Below are positions 16,294 to 25,197 of a stretch of DNA of 64,000 bases, in pieces. The position numbers and the translations under genes are program-made. The stretch lies in contig NZ_NPIH01000242.1 in the NCBI RefSeq assembly GCF_012275575.1, positions 65,141-129,140 on the forward strand, in the 5' to 3' direction. The stretch comes from Paraburkholderia sp. SG-MS1 (GTDB taxonomy: Bacteria > Pseudomonadota > Gammaproteobacteria > Burkholderiales > Burkholderiaceae). The first letter of the stretch is position 1, and every line of letters starts with the position of its first letter. Under the pieces are notes generated by a model. It saw nothing but the letters and a program-made list of their open reading frames with translations. It was not told the origin of the DNA and made no database searches.

Positions 16294-17435
16294 GCGGCGC
16301 GGGTATGAAAGTTCTTCACGTTTATCGCACGTATTTTCCCGACCCGCCCGGCGGACTTCAGGAAGCGATTCGCCAGATCAGCCTGTCGACGCGCGCGTGC
16401 GGGGTCGATCCGCGGATTTTCACGTTGTCGCCCAATCCGGTGCCGCGCGACATCCAGTTTCCCGAAGGCGTCGTGACGCGCTCGCGCTCATGGGCCGCGC
16501 CTGCTTCGTGCGACCTTGGCGGCTTTGAGTCGCTGCGGCAGTATCGCGCGCAGGCCGAACAGGCCGACGTACTGCATTTCCATTTTCCGTGGCCGTTTGC
16601 TGATGTGCTGCATCTGCTGGGACGCGTGAAAAAGCCGGCAGTGATGACCTATCACTCCGACGTGGTGCGTCAGCGCGCGCTCGGCTATGTATACGGGCCA
16701 TTGATGCGCTCAATGCTGCGTTCGATGTCGGCGGTGGTGGCCACCTCGGCCGTCTACGCGCGCAGCAGCGCCGTGCTGACCAGCGTGGTCGACAGTGAGC
16801 GTCTGAAGGCGATTCCGCTCGGCATCATCGACTATCGTGACGATCCGCAACAAGGCCGTTTCGCGCCGCAATGCCTCGAGCGGCTGAAGCTCGGCAGCGA
16901 GCCGTATGTGCTCGCGCTCGGCGTGCTGCGCTACTACAAGGGACTGCACACGTTGATCGAGGCGGCGCCGTCGATCGGCTGCAAGATCGTCATCGCCGGG
17001 TCGGGGCCGGAAATGGAGCGGCTGACGGAGCTGGCGAAGCAGGTGGGCGCGTCGAACATCGTGTTCGCGGGGCAGGTGTCGCACGAAGAGAAGGTCGCGT
17101 TGCTGAGCGGCTGCCGTGCGCTGGTGATGCCGTCGCATTTGCGCTCGGAGGCGTTCGGCATGGTGCTCGTCGAGGCGGAAATGTTCGGCAAGCCGATGGT
17201 CTGCTGCGAGATGGGCTCGGGCACGTCGTATGTGAACGAGCATGGGGTGACGGGCTTCGTGGTGCCGCCCGAGTCGCCGGTGGAGTTTGCGGCGGCGGTC
17301 AACGAACTCGTGCGGGATGAGGCGCTTGCCCAAAAGATGGGGGCGGCGGCGCGTGAGCGGTATGAGCGGCTTTTCTCCGGGCCGGCGCTGGGCAATGCGT
17401 ATCGTGAACTCTACGAAGAGGTACTCGCGCGGTAG
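16290..17435 (+). CDS. Glycosyltransferase family 4 protein
   Basis: A 381-residue retaining GT4 enzyme, the last gene of the overlapping five-gene run. The N terminus MKVLHVYRTYFPDPPGG carries the glycine-rich acceptor-side loop. The donor site shows the E-x7-E motif in EAFGMVLVEAEMFGKP and a downstream MGSGTSYVNEHGVTGF block. ATG at 16290 forms ATGA with the previous stop; ATG at 16305 is an alternative. The donor sugar is not known; mannose, rhamnose and GlcNAc derivatives would all be available from neighbouring genes. Confidence 0.87.
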   Translation: MSGAGMKVLHVYRTYFPDPPGGLQEAIRQISLSTRACGVDPRIFTLSPNPVPRDIQFPEGVVTRSRSWAAPASCDLGGFESLRQYRAQAEQADVLHFHFPWPFADVLHLLGRVKKPAVMTYHSDVVRQRALGYVYGPLMRSMLRSMSAVVATSAVYARSSAVLTSVVDSERLKAIPLGIIDYRDDPQQGRFAPQCLERLKLGSEPYVLALGVLRYYKGLHTLIEAAPSIGCKIVIAGSGPEMERLTELAKQVGASNIVFAGQVSHEEKVALLSGCRALVMPSHLRSEAFGMVLVEAEMFGKPMVCCEMGSGTSYVNEHGVTGFVVPPESPVEFAAAVNELVRDEALAQKMGAAARERYERLFSGPALGNAYRELYEEVLAR

Positions 17436-17458
17436 TGGGCGATGGCGGTGCGATAGGC

Positions 17459-17485
17459 ATCCGGCCACGCTCAGCGCGGCCGGAT
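17459..17485. terminator. Hairpin between convergent genes
   Basis: ATCCGGCC (17459-17466) pairs with GGCCGGAT (17478-17485) around an 11-base loop, midway between the convergent stops at 17435 and 17535. There is no T-tract on either side, so it is a weak candidate for a two-way terminator or a 3'-end stabiliser. Confidence 0.35.
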
Positions 17486-17534
17486 CGGGATCGATGGATG
17501 ATCGGGCGCCCGTCGATCGACCGGCGCGAGAGGC

Positions 17535-17948
17535 TTACTTCGCGCCCTTTTGCGGCGCTCCCTTGAACACCCACAGCTTGGCGGTGGCGAAGTTCACGAA
17601 CATGCCGGCGATGGAACCGACGGCCACGGCCAGCAACGGGCTCGCCGGGCCATGCGGCAGTACATGCAGCGCCGCCGCATAAGCGCCGTAATTGCACACG
17701 CCCCCGAGCGACATCGCGGCGAGATACTGACACCACTCGCGCCACAGTGACACGTCTTCGTTCGCGGCGAACGTGATGCGGCGATTGATCTGCCAGGTCA
17801 CGAAGGCCGCGCTGATGAACGAGATCGCGCGCCCCGCATAGGGTCCGAGGCCGAGCGCGAGCGCGGCGTAGAGCACGCCTGCATCGACGGCGAAACCGAT
17901 CGCGCCGGCAATCGCAAAGCGGATGAATTCGCCGTGCAACCTAGCCAC
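17535..17948 (-). CDS. GtrA-family membrane protein
   Basis: About 137 residues with four hydrophobic segments, the size and layout of GtrA. These proteins are thought to flip an undecaprenyl-phosphate sugar across the inner membrane. Recognisable pieces are FIRFAIAGAIGFAVDAGVLY, ISFISAAFVTWQINRRITF, and a C-terminal FATAKLWVFK. The start taken is GTG at 17948, which overlaps the upstream GT2 gene by 8 bases; TTG at 17939 is an alternative. It is the last gene of a minus-strand run and, with that GT2 and the large membrane protein at 19066, resembles a Gtr glycosylation set. Confidence 0.85.
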   Translation of the reverse strand: MARLHGEFIRFAIAGAIGFAVDAGVLYAALALGLGPYAGRAISFISAAFVTWQINRRITFAANEDVSLWREWCQYLAAMSLGGVCNYGAYAAALHVLPHGPASPLLAVAVGSIAGMFVNFATAKLWVFKGAPQKGAK

Positions 17949-18891
17949 TACGGCTCCCGGAGCGCAGAGCGGGGATGGCCAGGTAGGCAATGCGCTTCAA
18001 CTCGTTGCGCCCATGCGTGACGGTGTCGAGAACGATGCCGCAGATCAGCAGGATGGCGCCCAGCAACATCAGCACACTGCTGAGAATGAACGTCGGAATG
18101 CGCGGTACGAGTCCGGTTTCGATGTAAGTCGTGAAGACCGGAATAGCCAGCGCAATGGAGAGCAGTGTGCAGATCGCGAAGCCGGTCGTGAAAAAAGCAA
18201 ACGGCTTTTCCGACTTGAACAGCTTCAGGATCATCATCAGGATCCGGAAACCGTCGCGATAGGTGTTGAGCTTGCTTTCCGAACCTTCCGGACGCGACGA
18301 ATAGCGGGTTTCGACTTCCGCCACGGGCATGCGCATGCCCAGCGCATGAACGGCCAGTTCGGTTTCGATCTCGAAGCCTTTGGAGTGAGCCGGAAATGTC
18401 TTCGCATAGCGGCGCGAAAACACCCGATAGCCCGACAGCATGTCCTTGAAGGTCTTGCCGAAAATCGTCGCGGCGCATTGCGTGAGCAACACATTGCCGA
18501 AGCGGTGACCTAGCCGGTAGGCGGTTTCTTCGTCGCTCAGACGCGAGCCGACGACCATGTCCAGCTTGTTCTCAACCAGCAGATCGATGAGCATCGGCGC
18601 CGCCGCCGCATCATAGGTCGCGTCGCCGTCCACCATCACGAAGACGTCTGCATCGACGTCCGCGAACATGCGCCGTACGACGTTGCCCTTGCCTTGCAGG
18701 GGCACGGCAATGACCTGGGCTCCGGCTGCGCGGGCCACCTCGGCCGTGTTGTCTTTCGAGTTGTTGTCGAAAACGACGATGTCGGCCGTGGGCAGGCTCT
18801 TCCGGAAGTCGCGCACGACGGTGCCGATTGCAGCGGCTTCGTTGTAGCAGGGAATGACGACAGCGATGCGAATAACGGGGGTCTCAACCAT
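17941..18891 (-). CDS. GT2 polyprenyl-phosphate glycosyltransferase (GtrB/DPM-like)
   Basis: A 316-residue inverting GT2 enzyme of the dolichol-phosphate-mannose synthase type. The catalytic domain starts with IRIAVVIPCYNEAAAIG. The nucleotide-binding DNNSKDNT and DxD-type VDGDATYD follow, then SGYRVFSRRYAK. Two hydrophobic segments at about residues 225-250 and 265-290 would anchor it in the inner membrane, as in GtrB. It should transfer a sugar from a nucleotide donor to undecaprenyl phosphate on the cytoplasmic side. It overlaps the gtrA-type gene by 8 bases, a usual pairing. Confidence 0.88.
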   Translation of the reverse strand: MVETPVIRIAVVIPCYNEAAAIGTVVRDFRKSLPTADIVVFDNNSKDNTAEVARAAGAQVIAVPLQGKGNVVRRMFADVDADVFVMVDGDATYDAAAAPMLIDLLVENKLDMVVGSRLSDEETAYRLGHRFGNVLLTQCAATIFGKTFKDMLSGYRVFSRRYAKTFPAHSKGFEIETELAVHALGMRMPVAEVETRYSSRPEGSESKLNTYRDGFRILMMILKLFKSEKPFAFFTTGFAICTLLSIALAIPVFTTYIETGLVPRIPTFILSSVLMLLGAILLICGIVLDTVTHGRNELKRIAYLAIPALRSGSRSG

Positions 18892-19065
18892 GTTCTAGGG
18901 ATGCTTTCAGGTGGCGTCTTGTGCGTCTTGTCGTGGGCGAAGGTCGCCTGCGGACGGAGAGCGGCGCTCGAGAAGCCGCGCCGTTCGTGCAATTTTACCT
19001 CAAGGCCCCTGGCGGCCCGAAAGAGCTCCGAAGGCCGCCTGAAGAAGGCGGCCAACGTAGCGGAA

Positions 19066-21315
19066 TCAGGCCACGGTTCGCGCCGTCAGATTGCGCCGGC
19101 CGAGCAGCGCGTCGATGACGAACACGAGGAAGCCGAGCATGAAGGCGAGATACGCCCACTTCATGTGCATCGGCAGGAACGAGAACCGGATCTCGGAGTG
19201 GCCCGCCGGCAGCTCGACGCTCTGGAAGATTTCTCCGCTGCGCACGACGGGCGCAGCGGCGCCGTTCACGGTGGCGCGCCACCCGGGCATGAACAGTTCG
19301 AGACGGGACAGCTTCGACGGCGCGTCACACTGCGCGAGCACCAGGTTGCGATCTTTCGGTGCCAACGTGCAGTCAGGCGCGCTGAAGTAAGGCGCCGGCG
19401 ACGGCAGTTCGAAAATCCGCATCACCTCGTCGTGATACACCTCTTTGAGTCGCGGATTCGGCGTGTTGGCAAGGTAGTTTCGCAGACCGGCAAAATCGGG
19501 AGACTTGCTGATGTCGCCCGGCACCAACGCGTAGCGCACGCCAATTTCCCGGTAGGAATCCAGATTCGTGACCAGGCTGTCCGCCGCGGACGGCCCCTTC
19601 GGGTCGATCCGCGAAACGCCGGGGATCGGGGCCTGGTTGGCGTCCAGATGCGCGTTGATGTAGCGGGTCCAGTCCGCGGGCGCCGGCAGATCGTTGTAGT
19701 TGATCGAAGCCAGGCCGAAATACGAGCCGTAGTTCGGCGCGATGGGTCCGAACGTCGCGAAGCGGTTCATGTCCAGATTGTCTTGCAGATACTTCACGCC
19801 AGCGAGGTGCACGGTCGAATGGCGCGGATGACTCAGCGTCGGCACGAGGAAATACACCACGCTCTCGATGATCAGGACGGTGGCGAGCACGGTGCTCGGT
19901 GATCTCATCTCCTTGGCGCGCCACGCGATGATCGCCAGCGTAAAGAGGATTGCGATGCCGAAGATGGCGCCGCCGCGCGCGATGGTGCCCACCGGCACGA
20001 CGCCGTGCTGGACCATCGGGATCAGGCTGAGTGCGCAGGCAAGCGCGGTAGCCACCACCGCGAGCTTCAGACGCACCGGGCGGAGGTGCGTGTTGAGGTC
20101 AGTCAGCGCAAGAGCAGACAGGACACACAGTGCAAGCTCCCACGAAGGCGGGAAATACCGGAAAAAAGCGGCGAGCTTCAGCCCGGGAATCACCCGCACG
20201 AGTGCGTGAATGCCCGGCACGCCGTAGGTCATGCCGAGCGTCACGACGACCCACACCGCCAGCGCGATACGCAAGCTGCGCAGCCGTTTGCCGAACATGC
20301 CATATAGGGCGAGCACGGTCAGCACACAGCCGGCATAGCCGCCAATCGCCCCCCAGAAGCCCTCGATGCCCGGCAACTGGAAAATGCCGCCGAACACGTA
20401 GGGCATCCAGGTGCCGAGCACGGTCGAGCGCTGCATATAGACGGTCGCGAAGCCATCGCCCGCATGGCCCCCCGCTTCGGCGAGCGGCAGGAAATCGAAA
20501 AAGGCGAGCAGCACGGGCGCCGCGATGGCCACCCCGGCCAAGCCTCCCACACCGACGTGAACGAGGAAGCGCAGGCGCGTGGCGCGCGGCAGGGATGCCG
20601 AACGCACCAGCGTCCAGACCACGATCAGCAGGCCGTTCAGATACGCGACCTCCGGAAAGCCTGCATACAGCGAAGCGGCGATACCGAAGACGACCCATGC
20701 GACATTGCCGCGGCGCCCCGCTGCGATGCGCTCGTGAAGCATTTCGATGCCGAGCAGCACGATCGGCAGAAACGGAATGGGGTTGACGATCGCGTTGGCG
20801 AGCCACGCGAACGTGCCGTTGAATTCGTACGCGAGAGCACCCGCCAAGGCCGCGAACGGCGCGCACCCCAGCTTGCGCAGCAACGCCCAGGTCGCCACCC
20901 CGGAGAGGATCTGCAGCGAGAGATGCATGTAGAGCTGGCCGTTCGGCAGCGCGAGCAACAGGTTCAGCGGCGACAGCGCGGCCGCCTGCATTTCGCCCGC
21001 AAGCGGCGCGCCGACGCCTTCAAAGTGATTCCACCACGGCAGATGGCCGGACAGGACATCGAGTGCCGCCCGGTAGCCGAGCGCGTGGCTAGTAAAGGCG
21101 ATATTCGGGTCGATGGTCGGGAACGGCGGAAAGCCGCCCATCGGGCCTGCCTGTACGCCGGTGGCCAGTCCGCTGTAAAGCGCGACCGGATCGGCGATCA
21201 GAATGCCGAACAGCAGCGGTGCTTTGACGAGCAGAGGCGCGAGTATGACGATCGCAATGCATATCGCGACCTGGCGGCATTGCGACGGTCGCTCAACAGA
21301 TTCAGTAGGGTGCAT
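19066..21315 (-). CDS. Large multispanning membrane protein, GT-C/YfhO-like
   Basis: A 749-residue protein. The first 480 or so residues hold about a dozen hydrophobic segments, and the last 250 form a soluble, probably periplasmic, domain before a final membrane helix. The first loop, with FTSHALGYRAALDVLSG and PWWNHFEGVGAP, resembles the acidic first periplasmic loop of GT-C fold enzymes that use polyprenyl-phosphate sugars. No precise family could be assigned. It precedes a GtrB-type GT2 and a GtrA-type flippase on the same strand, the position of the serotype-specific transferase in gtr systems. I infer that it transfers a sugar to the O-polysaccharide in the periplasm. Confidence 0.6.
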   Translation of the reverse strand: MHPTESVERPSQCRQVAICIAIVILAPLLVKAPLLFGILIADPVALYSGLATGVQAGPMGGFPPFPTIDPNIAFTSHALGYRAALDVLSGHLPWWNHFEGVGAPLAGEMQAAALSPLNLLLALPNGQLYMHLSLQILSGVATWALLRKLGCAPFAALAGALAYEFNGTFAWLANAIVNPIPFLPIVLLGIEMLHERIAAGRRGNVAWVVFGIAASLYAGFPEVAYLNGLLIVVWTLVRSASLPRATRLRFLVHVGVGGLAGVAIAAPVLLAFFDFLPLAEAGGHAGDGFATVYMQRSTVLGTWMPYVFGGIFQLPGIEGFWGAIGGYAGCVLTVLALYGMFGKRLRSLRIALAVWVVVTLGMTYGVPGIHALVRVIPGLKLAAFFRYFPPSWELALCVLSALALTDLNTHLRPVRLKLAVVATALACALSLIPMVQHGVVPVGTIARGGAIFGIAILFTLAIIAWRAKEMRSPSTVLATVLIIESVVYFLVPTLSHPRHSTVHLAGVKYLQDNLDMNRFATFGPIAPNYGSYFGLASINYNDLPAPADWTRYINAHLDANQAPIPGVSRIDPKGPSAADSLVTNLDSYREIGVRYALVPGDISKSPDFAGLRNYLANTPNPRLKEVYHDEVMRIFELPSPAPYFSAPDCTLAPKDRNLVLAQCDAPSKLSRLELFMPGWRATVNGAAAPVVRSGEIFQSVELPAGHSEIRFSFLPMHMKWAYLAFMLGFLVFVIDALLGRRNLTARTVA

Positions 21316-21423
21316 ATGCTACGGGCGTGTGGATGGTATGAGCGCGCCATCCTAGCATTTCGCCTGCCCGACAGGGACTTGCCCGCATCGTTCCACTCGC
21401 GAACTGGCCGTCGGCACCACGCA

Positions 21424-22527
21424 TTAGCGGATCGCTCGCCCTTCATGCCAGCCGAAGTGCTGGTAATGAGCGGCGGGCTCAATCCCCGCCTCGGCCACAT
21501 CCGTATTGGCGGCAAGATATTCACGCGGCTCGAATCCCGGCGGCAGCGCGATGGGTTCGATCGGGTCCAGCTCGCTGCGTTGCCCGCATACGCGTGATGT
21601 GTTCAGGCGGTTGCAAAAGTCTTGCCCCGAGCGCAATTCGTCGAGCTTGCGGCGTGCGCGCCAGAACGGGATGGCCGGTGTCGCGTTGCTGGCCGCCTGC
21701 TCCATTTGCCGCCAGCTATCCGCGATATAGTCGCGATCGCGCGAGCGTCTCATGACGACGGAGAATTCAATGTCGTTGTGAAGCGTGTCGCAGAAACTTT
21801 CACACGCGAAGTCGAGCAACTCCATCTTGCAGAGATCGGCGATGAGTCTCGCAAACGACCGGGGCGTGAACACCCAGCAATGGACGTCGTGATAGGTGCC
21901 GTTCTCGTAGGCATCGCGTGCGAGGTGCAGCGCGCCTTGCCACGTATGGTGCCGCTTGGCCGAAACGGGATCGATCCGGCCTTGCCACGCCTGCGCAGTG
22001 GAGACGTCGGCGGCGTCGAGGCAATGGTCCAGCACCGAATAGGGCTGCGGCACGCGAGCCCGGGCGATATAGCTCGCCAGCACTTCCGGCAGGCGGCTTT
22101 CGCGGCGGAAATAGTCGAACGTGAAACGCCGGTCGGGCACGGCGAGACGCACTTCGCCGGTGGGTTTGAGGACGGCCGCCAGTTCCCTTAGCCAGGTCAC
22201 CAGATCGGGAACGTGCTCGACGACATGAGAGGCCACCACATAATCGACATAGCGGCCTTTGATCGCTTCATGCAGCGTATTGCGTCCCCACACCGCGTCG
22301 ACTTCGACGATTTCGTTGACATCGAGATGCGGATCGTCCTTGTATTTCTCGCGAAGGTGCGGCGTGTCCGTGTGGTCCACGTAGATGATTTCGCCGCCGT
22401 CGCTGCGCCGCACGAGCGGCCAGCAGAGCGGGCCGATTTCGACGCCTACGTTTTCCGGAATGTTCAGCCCGTTCAGGAGGCGGTGGCGCCTCCGGTTCCG
22501 AACTTCGATGTTGTCGTCCTTCGCCAT
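21424..22527 (-). CDS. SAM-dependent methyltransferase with C-terminal NxDV/EGR motif
   Basis: A 367-residue protein. The N-terminal 250 residues form a class I methyltransferase of the Methyltransf_11 type: GVEIGPLCWPLVRR corresponds to the SAM-binding loop, and VVASHVVEHVPD to motif II. The C-terminal 40 residues carry a separate motif, REYLAANTDVAEAG followed by HYQHFGWHEGR, which I recognise from proteins of polysaccharide and secreted-repeat contexts. The start is firm, because GAGGAGG lies 4 bases before the ATG. The likely role is methylating a sugar of the surface glycan; the target is unknown. Confidence 0.78.
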   Translation of the reverse strand: MAKDDNIEVRNRRRHRLLNGLNIPENVGVEIGPLCWPLVRRSDGGEIIYVDHTDTPHLREKYKDDPHLDVNEIVEVDAVWGRNTLHEAIKGRYVDYVVASHVVEHVPDLVTWLRELAAVLKPTGEVRLAVPDRRFTFDYFRRESRLPEVLASYIARARVPQPYSVLDHCLDAADVSTAQAWQGRIDPVSAKRHHTWQGALHLARDAYENGTYHDVHCWVFTPRSFARLIADLCKMELLDFACESFCDTLHNDIEFSVVMRRSRDRDYIADSWRQMEQAASNATPAIPFWRARRKLDELRSGQDFCNRLNTSRVCGQRSELDPIEPIALPPGFEPREYLAANTDVAEAGIEPAAHYQHFGWHEGRAIR

Positions 22528-22603
22528 GTTGCCTCCTCGTCATGGATGGCACATCTTGCAGTGTTGACATCTGTTCCGGCTGTGCGCTAAGCCCGCTATC
22601 CCG

Positions 22604-23677
22604 CTACATATGAACCTGCACCTTGATGGAGTCCGAACGCTTGTCGCAGGCCAGTTGGAAGGCTTCCTGAATATCGTCCAGGCTCAGGTCGTGCGTGATC
22701 ATCGCGCGCAGCGTATCGCCCCTGCGCGCCAGCAGATCGATGGCGACGGCGAAGTCGTGTTCGCCATCGATACAGCCGTAGCAGTTCGGAAGGTAGATCG
22801 TGAGTTCCTTGATGTGCGGCGCGATGATTTCAATGTTCTTGAAACCATGGTCGAAGGCGCCGAGTACCGCGACCTGACCGAGAGGGCGAACGAACTGGCA
22901 GGTGAAATCGAACGTGTCGGCCGTGCCGCCGACGGCCTCTATCGCAAAGTGCGCACCCAATCCGCCGGTCGCCTGCTCGACCACCTTGAGCGCTTCCGCG
23001 CGATCGGCCGGCAGGATCGCGGTGGCGCCCATGGCCAGCGCCGCGCGTGCCTGCGCCGTGTGCCTCGCCACCACATAGACGCGTTCCGCGCCGGCGTCCA
23101 GCGCGGCGGCCAGCGCCGCCAATCCGATCGTGCCCGCTCCGACGACCACGCCGACCATGCCAGGCACAATGCGCATCTTGCGGCACGCGTGCACGCCGAC
23201 GGCCACCGGTTCGACGATCGCGCCCAGATGATTGTCCACCGCATCGGGTAGCGCGAATACGCCGGCTTCTTTGGTGCGCACGTATTCGGCAAAGCCGCCG
23301 CCGAACGGAAACTCGCGTGCGCGGCAATGGATCGGCGCGCCGAGTTTGCAGTATTCGCAACGGCCGCAGGCGGTGCCCAGCACCATGTCGATCGTGACGC
23401 GCTCGCCGACGCGTACTGCACTTACGCCCGCGCCCGTTTCGACCACGATGCCGCTCAGTTCGTGGCCGCTGGGGAAGGTCTGATGGGCATCGACGTTTCT
23501 GTAAGCGTGCAGATCGCTACCGCAGATGCCGACACTCTTCACCTTGACGATGACGGTGCCGGGCAACACTTCCGGTATCGGGATGCTGGCCACTTTCATC
23601 GTGCGAAGTCCGTCCAGCAAACCGGCCCGCATGCTTGCGCCTTCGATACGATGCTCAAGCTCGCTCGTCGGGGTCAT
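22604..23677 (-). CDS. Zinc-binding medium-chain dehydrogenase
   Basis: A 357-residue MDR enzyme of the threonine / sorbitol dehydrogenase type. Catalytic zinc ligands are C52 (GICGSD) and H72 (GHE). The structural zinc site is complete with C104, C107, C110 and C118 (CGRCEYCKLGAPIHC). The NAD-binding motif is VVGAGTIGLAAL. The start has AAGGAGAG upstream at good spacing. In this setting it may oxidise or reduce a sugar or polyol intermediate of the glycan pathway, but no substrate can be assigned. It lies between two methyltransferase genes of the same strand with gaps of 76 and 43 bases. Confidence 0.85.
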   Translation of the reverse strand: MTPTSELEHRIEGASMRAGLLDGLRTMKVASIPIPEVLPGTVIVKVKSVGICGSDLHAYRNVDAHQTFPSGHELSGIVVETGAGVSAVRVGERVTIDMVLGTACGRCEYCKLGAPIHCRAREFPFGGGFAEYVRTKEAGVFALPDAVDNHLGAIVEPVAVGVHACRKMRIVPGMVGVVVGAGTIGLAALAAALDAGAERVYVVARHTAQARAALAMGATAILPADRAEALKVVEQATGGLGAHFAIEAVGGTADTFDFTCQFVRPLGQVAVLGAFDHGFKNIEIIAPHIKELTIYLPNCYGCIDGEHDFAVAIDLLARRGDTLRAMITHDLSLDDIQEAFQLACDKRSDSIKVQVHM

Positions 23678-23720
23678 CCGAAACTCTCCTTAAAGCCCGT
23701 AAAAACGTGATGCGTTGCGC

Positions 23721-24677
23721 TTAGCGGCTCTTTCTGATCCAGAAGCTCGCGCCGGGGTTGCGCATGAAGAGCGGCATCCGCTCGTTCATCAGGTCGGCAT
23801 GGAAGTGACCCATGAACGTATTCATGAGCACGACTTCGAAAGCGCTGTTGTATTGAAGGAATGCTCGCAGCAGATACGCTTCGTTCCACGCGCGGCCTTC
23901 GTAGATCCACTGCGGCGGATATTCGAGCGGCAGGAACACGTCGTGAAAATGGATGTGCACGCCGGGCGCCAGCATCGGCAAGATTTCGAAGACGATCCGG
24001 TTGACGTCGCTGCCGATCTTGCTGACGTGCGACGAATCGACGAACAGAATATCGTTGGCTTCGAGTTCGGCGAACACGGACAGGTCGACGTCCTGCGCGA
24101 GCGATTTGACGATCTTCGAAGTGACCTTGTCTTTCTCGGTGAGCAGCGACAGCAGCCGTTCGTTGTTCGGTTCGACGAAGGTGCACTTGATCTGACCGTC
24201 GAAGAACAAATCGTTCGTGTCGAGCGACACCGCGGACGAAAAACCCGAGCCGATTTCGACGATGCGGCGCGGCCGCAGATGACGAATCATGCAATACAGC
24301 GATGTGGCGTCGCCGTAAGAGAACATCACGTTTTCGAAGTAGAAACGCAGGCCGTCTTTCTTGTGCGGTTCGAACGGCATCTCGCCGTAGTACTTGTCCG
24401 CAAACTGATTCACGAGCTGCACCTGGGCCTGCTCGTTGAACTCGATCCCGGGCAGCGTGCGTGAAACGGTGCCGAACAGACGTGCTTCGTCCTTCTGAAT
24501 GTCGGGGATCGAAGGGATCGGCGAGTAGTAATGGCCGGGGCGCACATCGCCAAGATTTGAAAAATGCGGAACATGGACGCGAAGCTCGTCGCGGTATTTA
24601 TCGCGCTCGGCAATGAGATCCGCAATCTCGGGGTATTGCGCTGCAAGTGAATCGAGAAGTTCGGTCGATGCCGACAT
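23721..24677 (-). CDS. Class I SAM-dependent methyltransferase (Methyltransf_24-like)
   Basis: A 318-residue protein with the SAM-binding loop IVEIGSGFSSAVSLD followed by FVEPNNERLLSLL, and FVDSSHVSKIGSDVNR in the position of the catalytic-face motif. HIHFHDVFLPLEYPP is typical of O-methyltransferase-like proteins of glycan clusters. The open frame runs upstream to 25223, but that stretch is noncoding in character; the ATG at 24677 begins the conserved sequence. It is the first gene of the long minus-strand run ending at 17535, facing the gap at 24678-25197. The acceptor is unknown. Confidence 0.82.
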   Translation of the reverse strand: MSASTELLDSLAAQYPEIADLIAERDKYRDELRVHVPHFSNLGDVRPGHYYSPIPSIPDIQKDEARLFGTVSRTLPGIEFNEQAQVQLVNQFADKYYGEMPFEPHKKDGLRFYFENVMFSYGDATSLYCMIRHLRPRRIVEIGSGFSSAVSLDTNDLFFDGQIKCTFVEPNNERLLSLLTEKDKVTSKIVKSLAQDVDLSVFAELEANDILFVDSSHVSKIGSDVNRIVFEILPMLAPGVHIHFHDVFLPLEYPPQWIYEGRAWNEAYLLRAFLQYNSAFEVVLMNTFMGHFHADLMNERMPLFMRNPGASFWIRKSR

Positions 24678-25197
24678 CTTACGTCTCCGGCTTGGTGGAT
24701 TACGTGGAGGCCATGCTTGACGATGGAAACGAAAAAGCGCGCTCTTCGTTTCCCGATGCGCTGCAAAGTCTAACTCACCTTGGTTGACGCGCAAGTATCG
24801 CCGCCACGCCATTATCGCGGAAGCCTGTAGCGCTCTGCATTTACGCCTGCTTACAAAATATTCGCCGTCGACCTGCGCACAGGCGCAGCCGCGCCCGGTA
24901 AGGTGCACTCCGCCCGTCAGGAGTCGATAGATGGCGGTGCCCGCTCGCGAGCGGCGCATGCGCTCCAGCTCCCCCGGTCTCGAGGCGCGAAGCGCTCCAG
25001 GCAGAGGTGCGACCGGCATTAGCGGTATCGCCGAGGGGGCCGTTTGCGCCGTGATTTGGCGTAAAATTAAGTCCCTGCCGACAAACGGACAAATGGCCTG
25101 GACCTGTTTCGCTGGCGGTCGCGGACTTATCTCCGCGCAGTGCCGGCAGACGGCGCCAGCGCCCCGATACTGAACGATCCGGGACGGAGCCCGCAAT
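24678..25197. promoter_or_regulatory. 520-base divergent intergenic region
   Basis: It separates the minus-strand run (17.5-24.7 kb) from the plus-strand run (25.2-28.8 kb), so both promoters should be here. The reading frames across it are arginine/proline-rich shadows with no family signal. TAAAAT at 25062-25067 is a possible plus-strand -10 but lacks a well-spaced -35. A purine-rich GGACGGAG lies just before the ATG at 25198. Confidence 0.45.
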
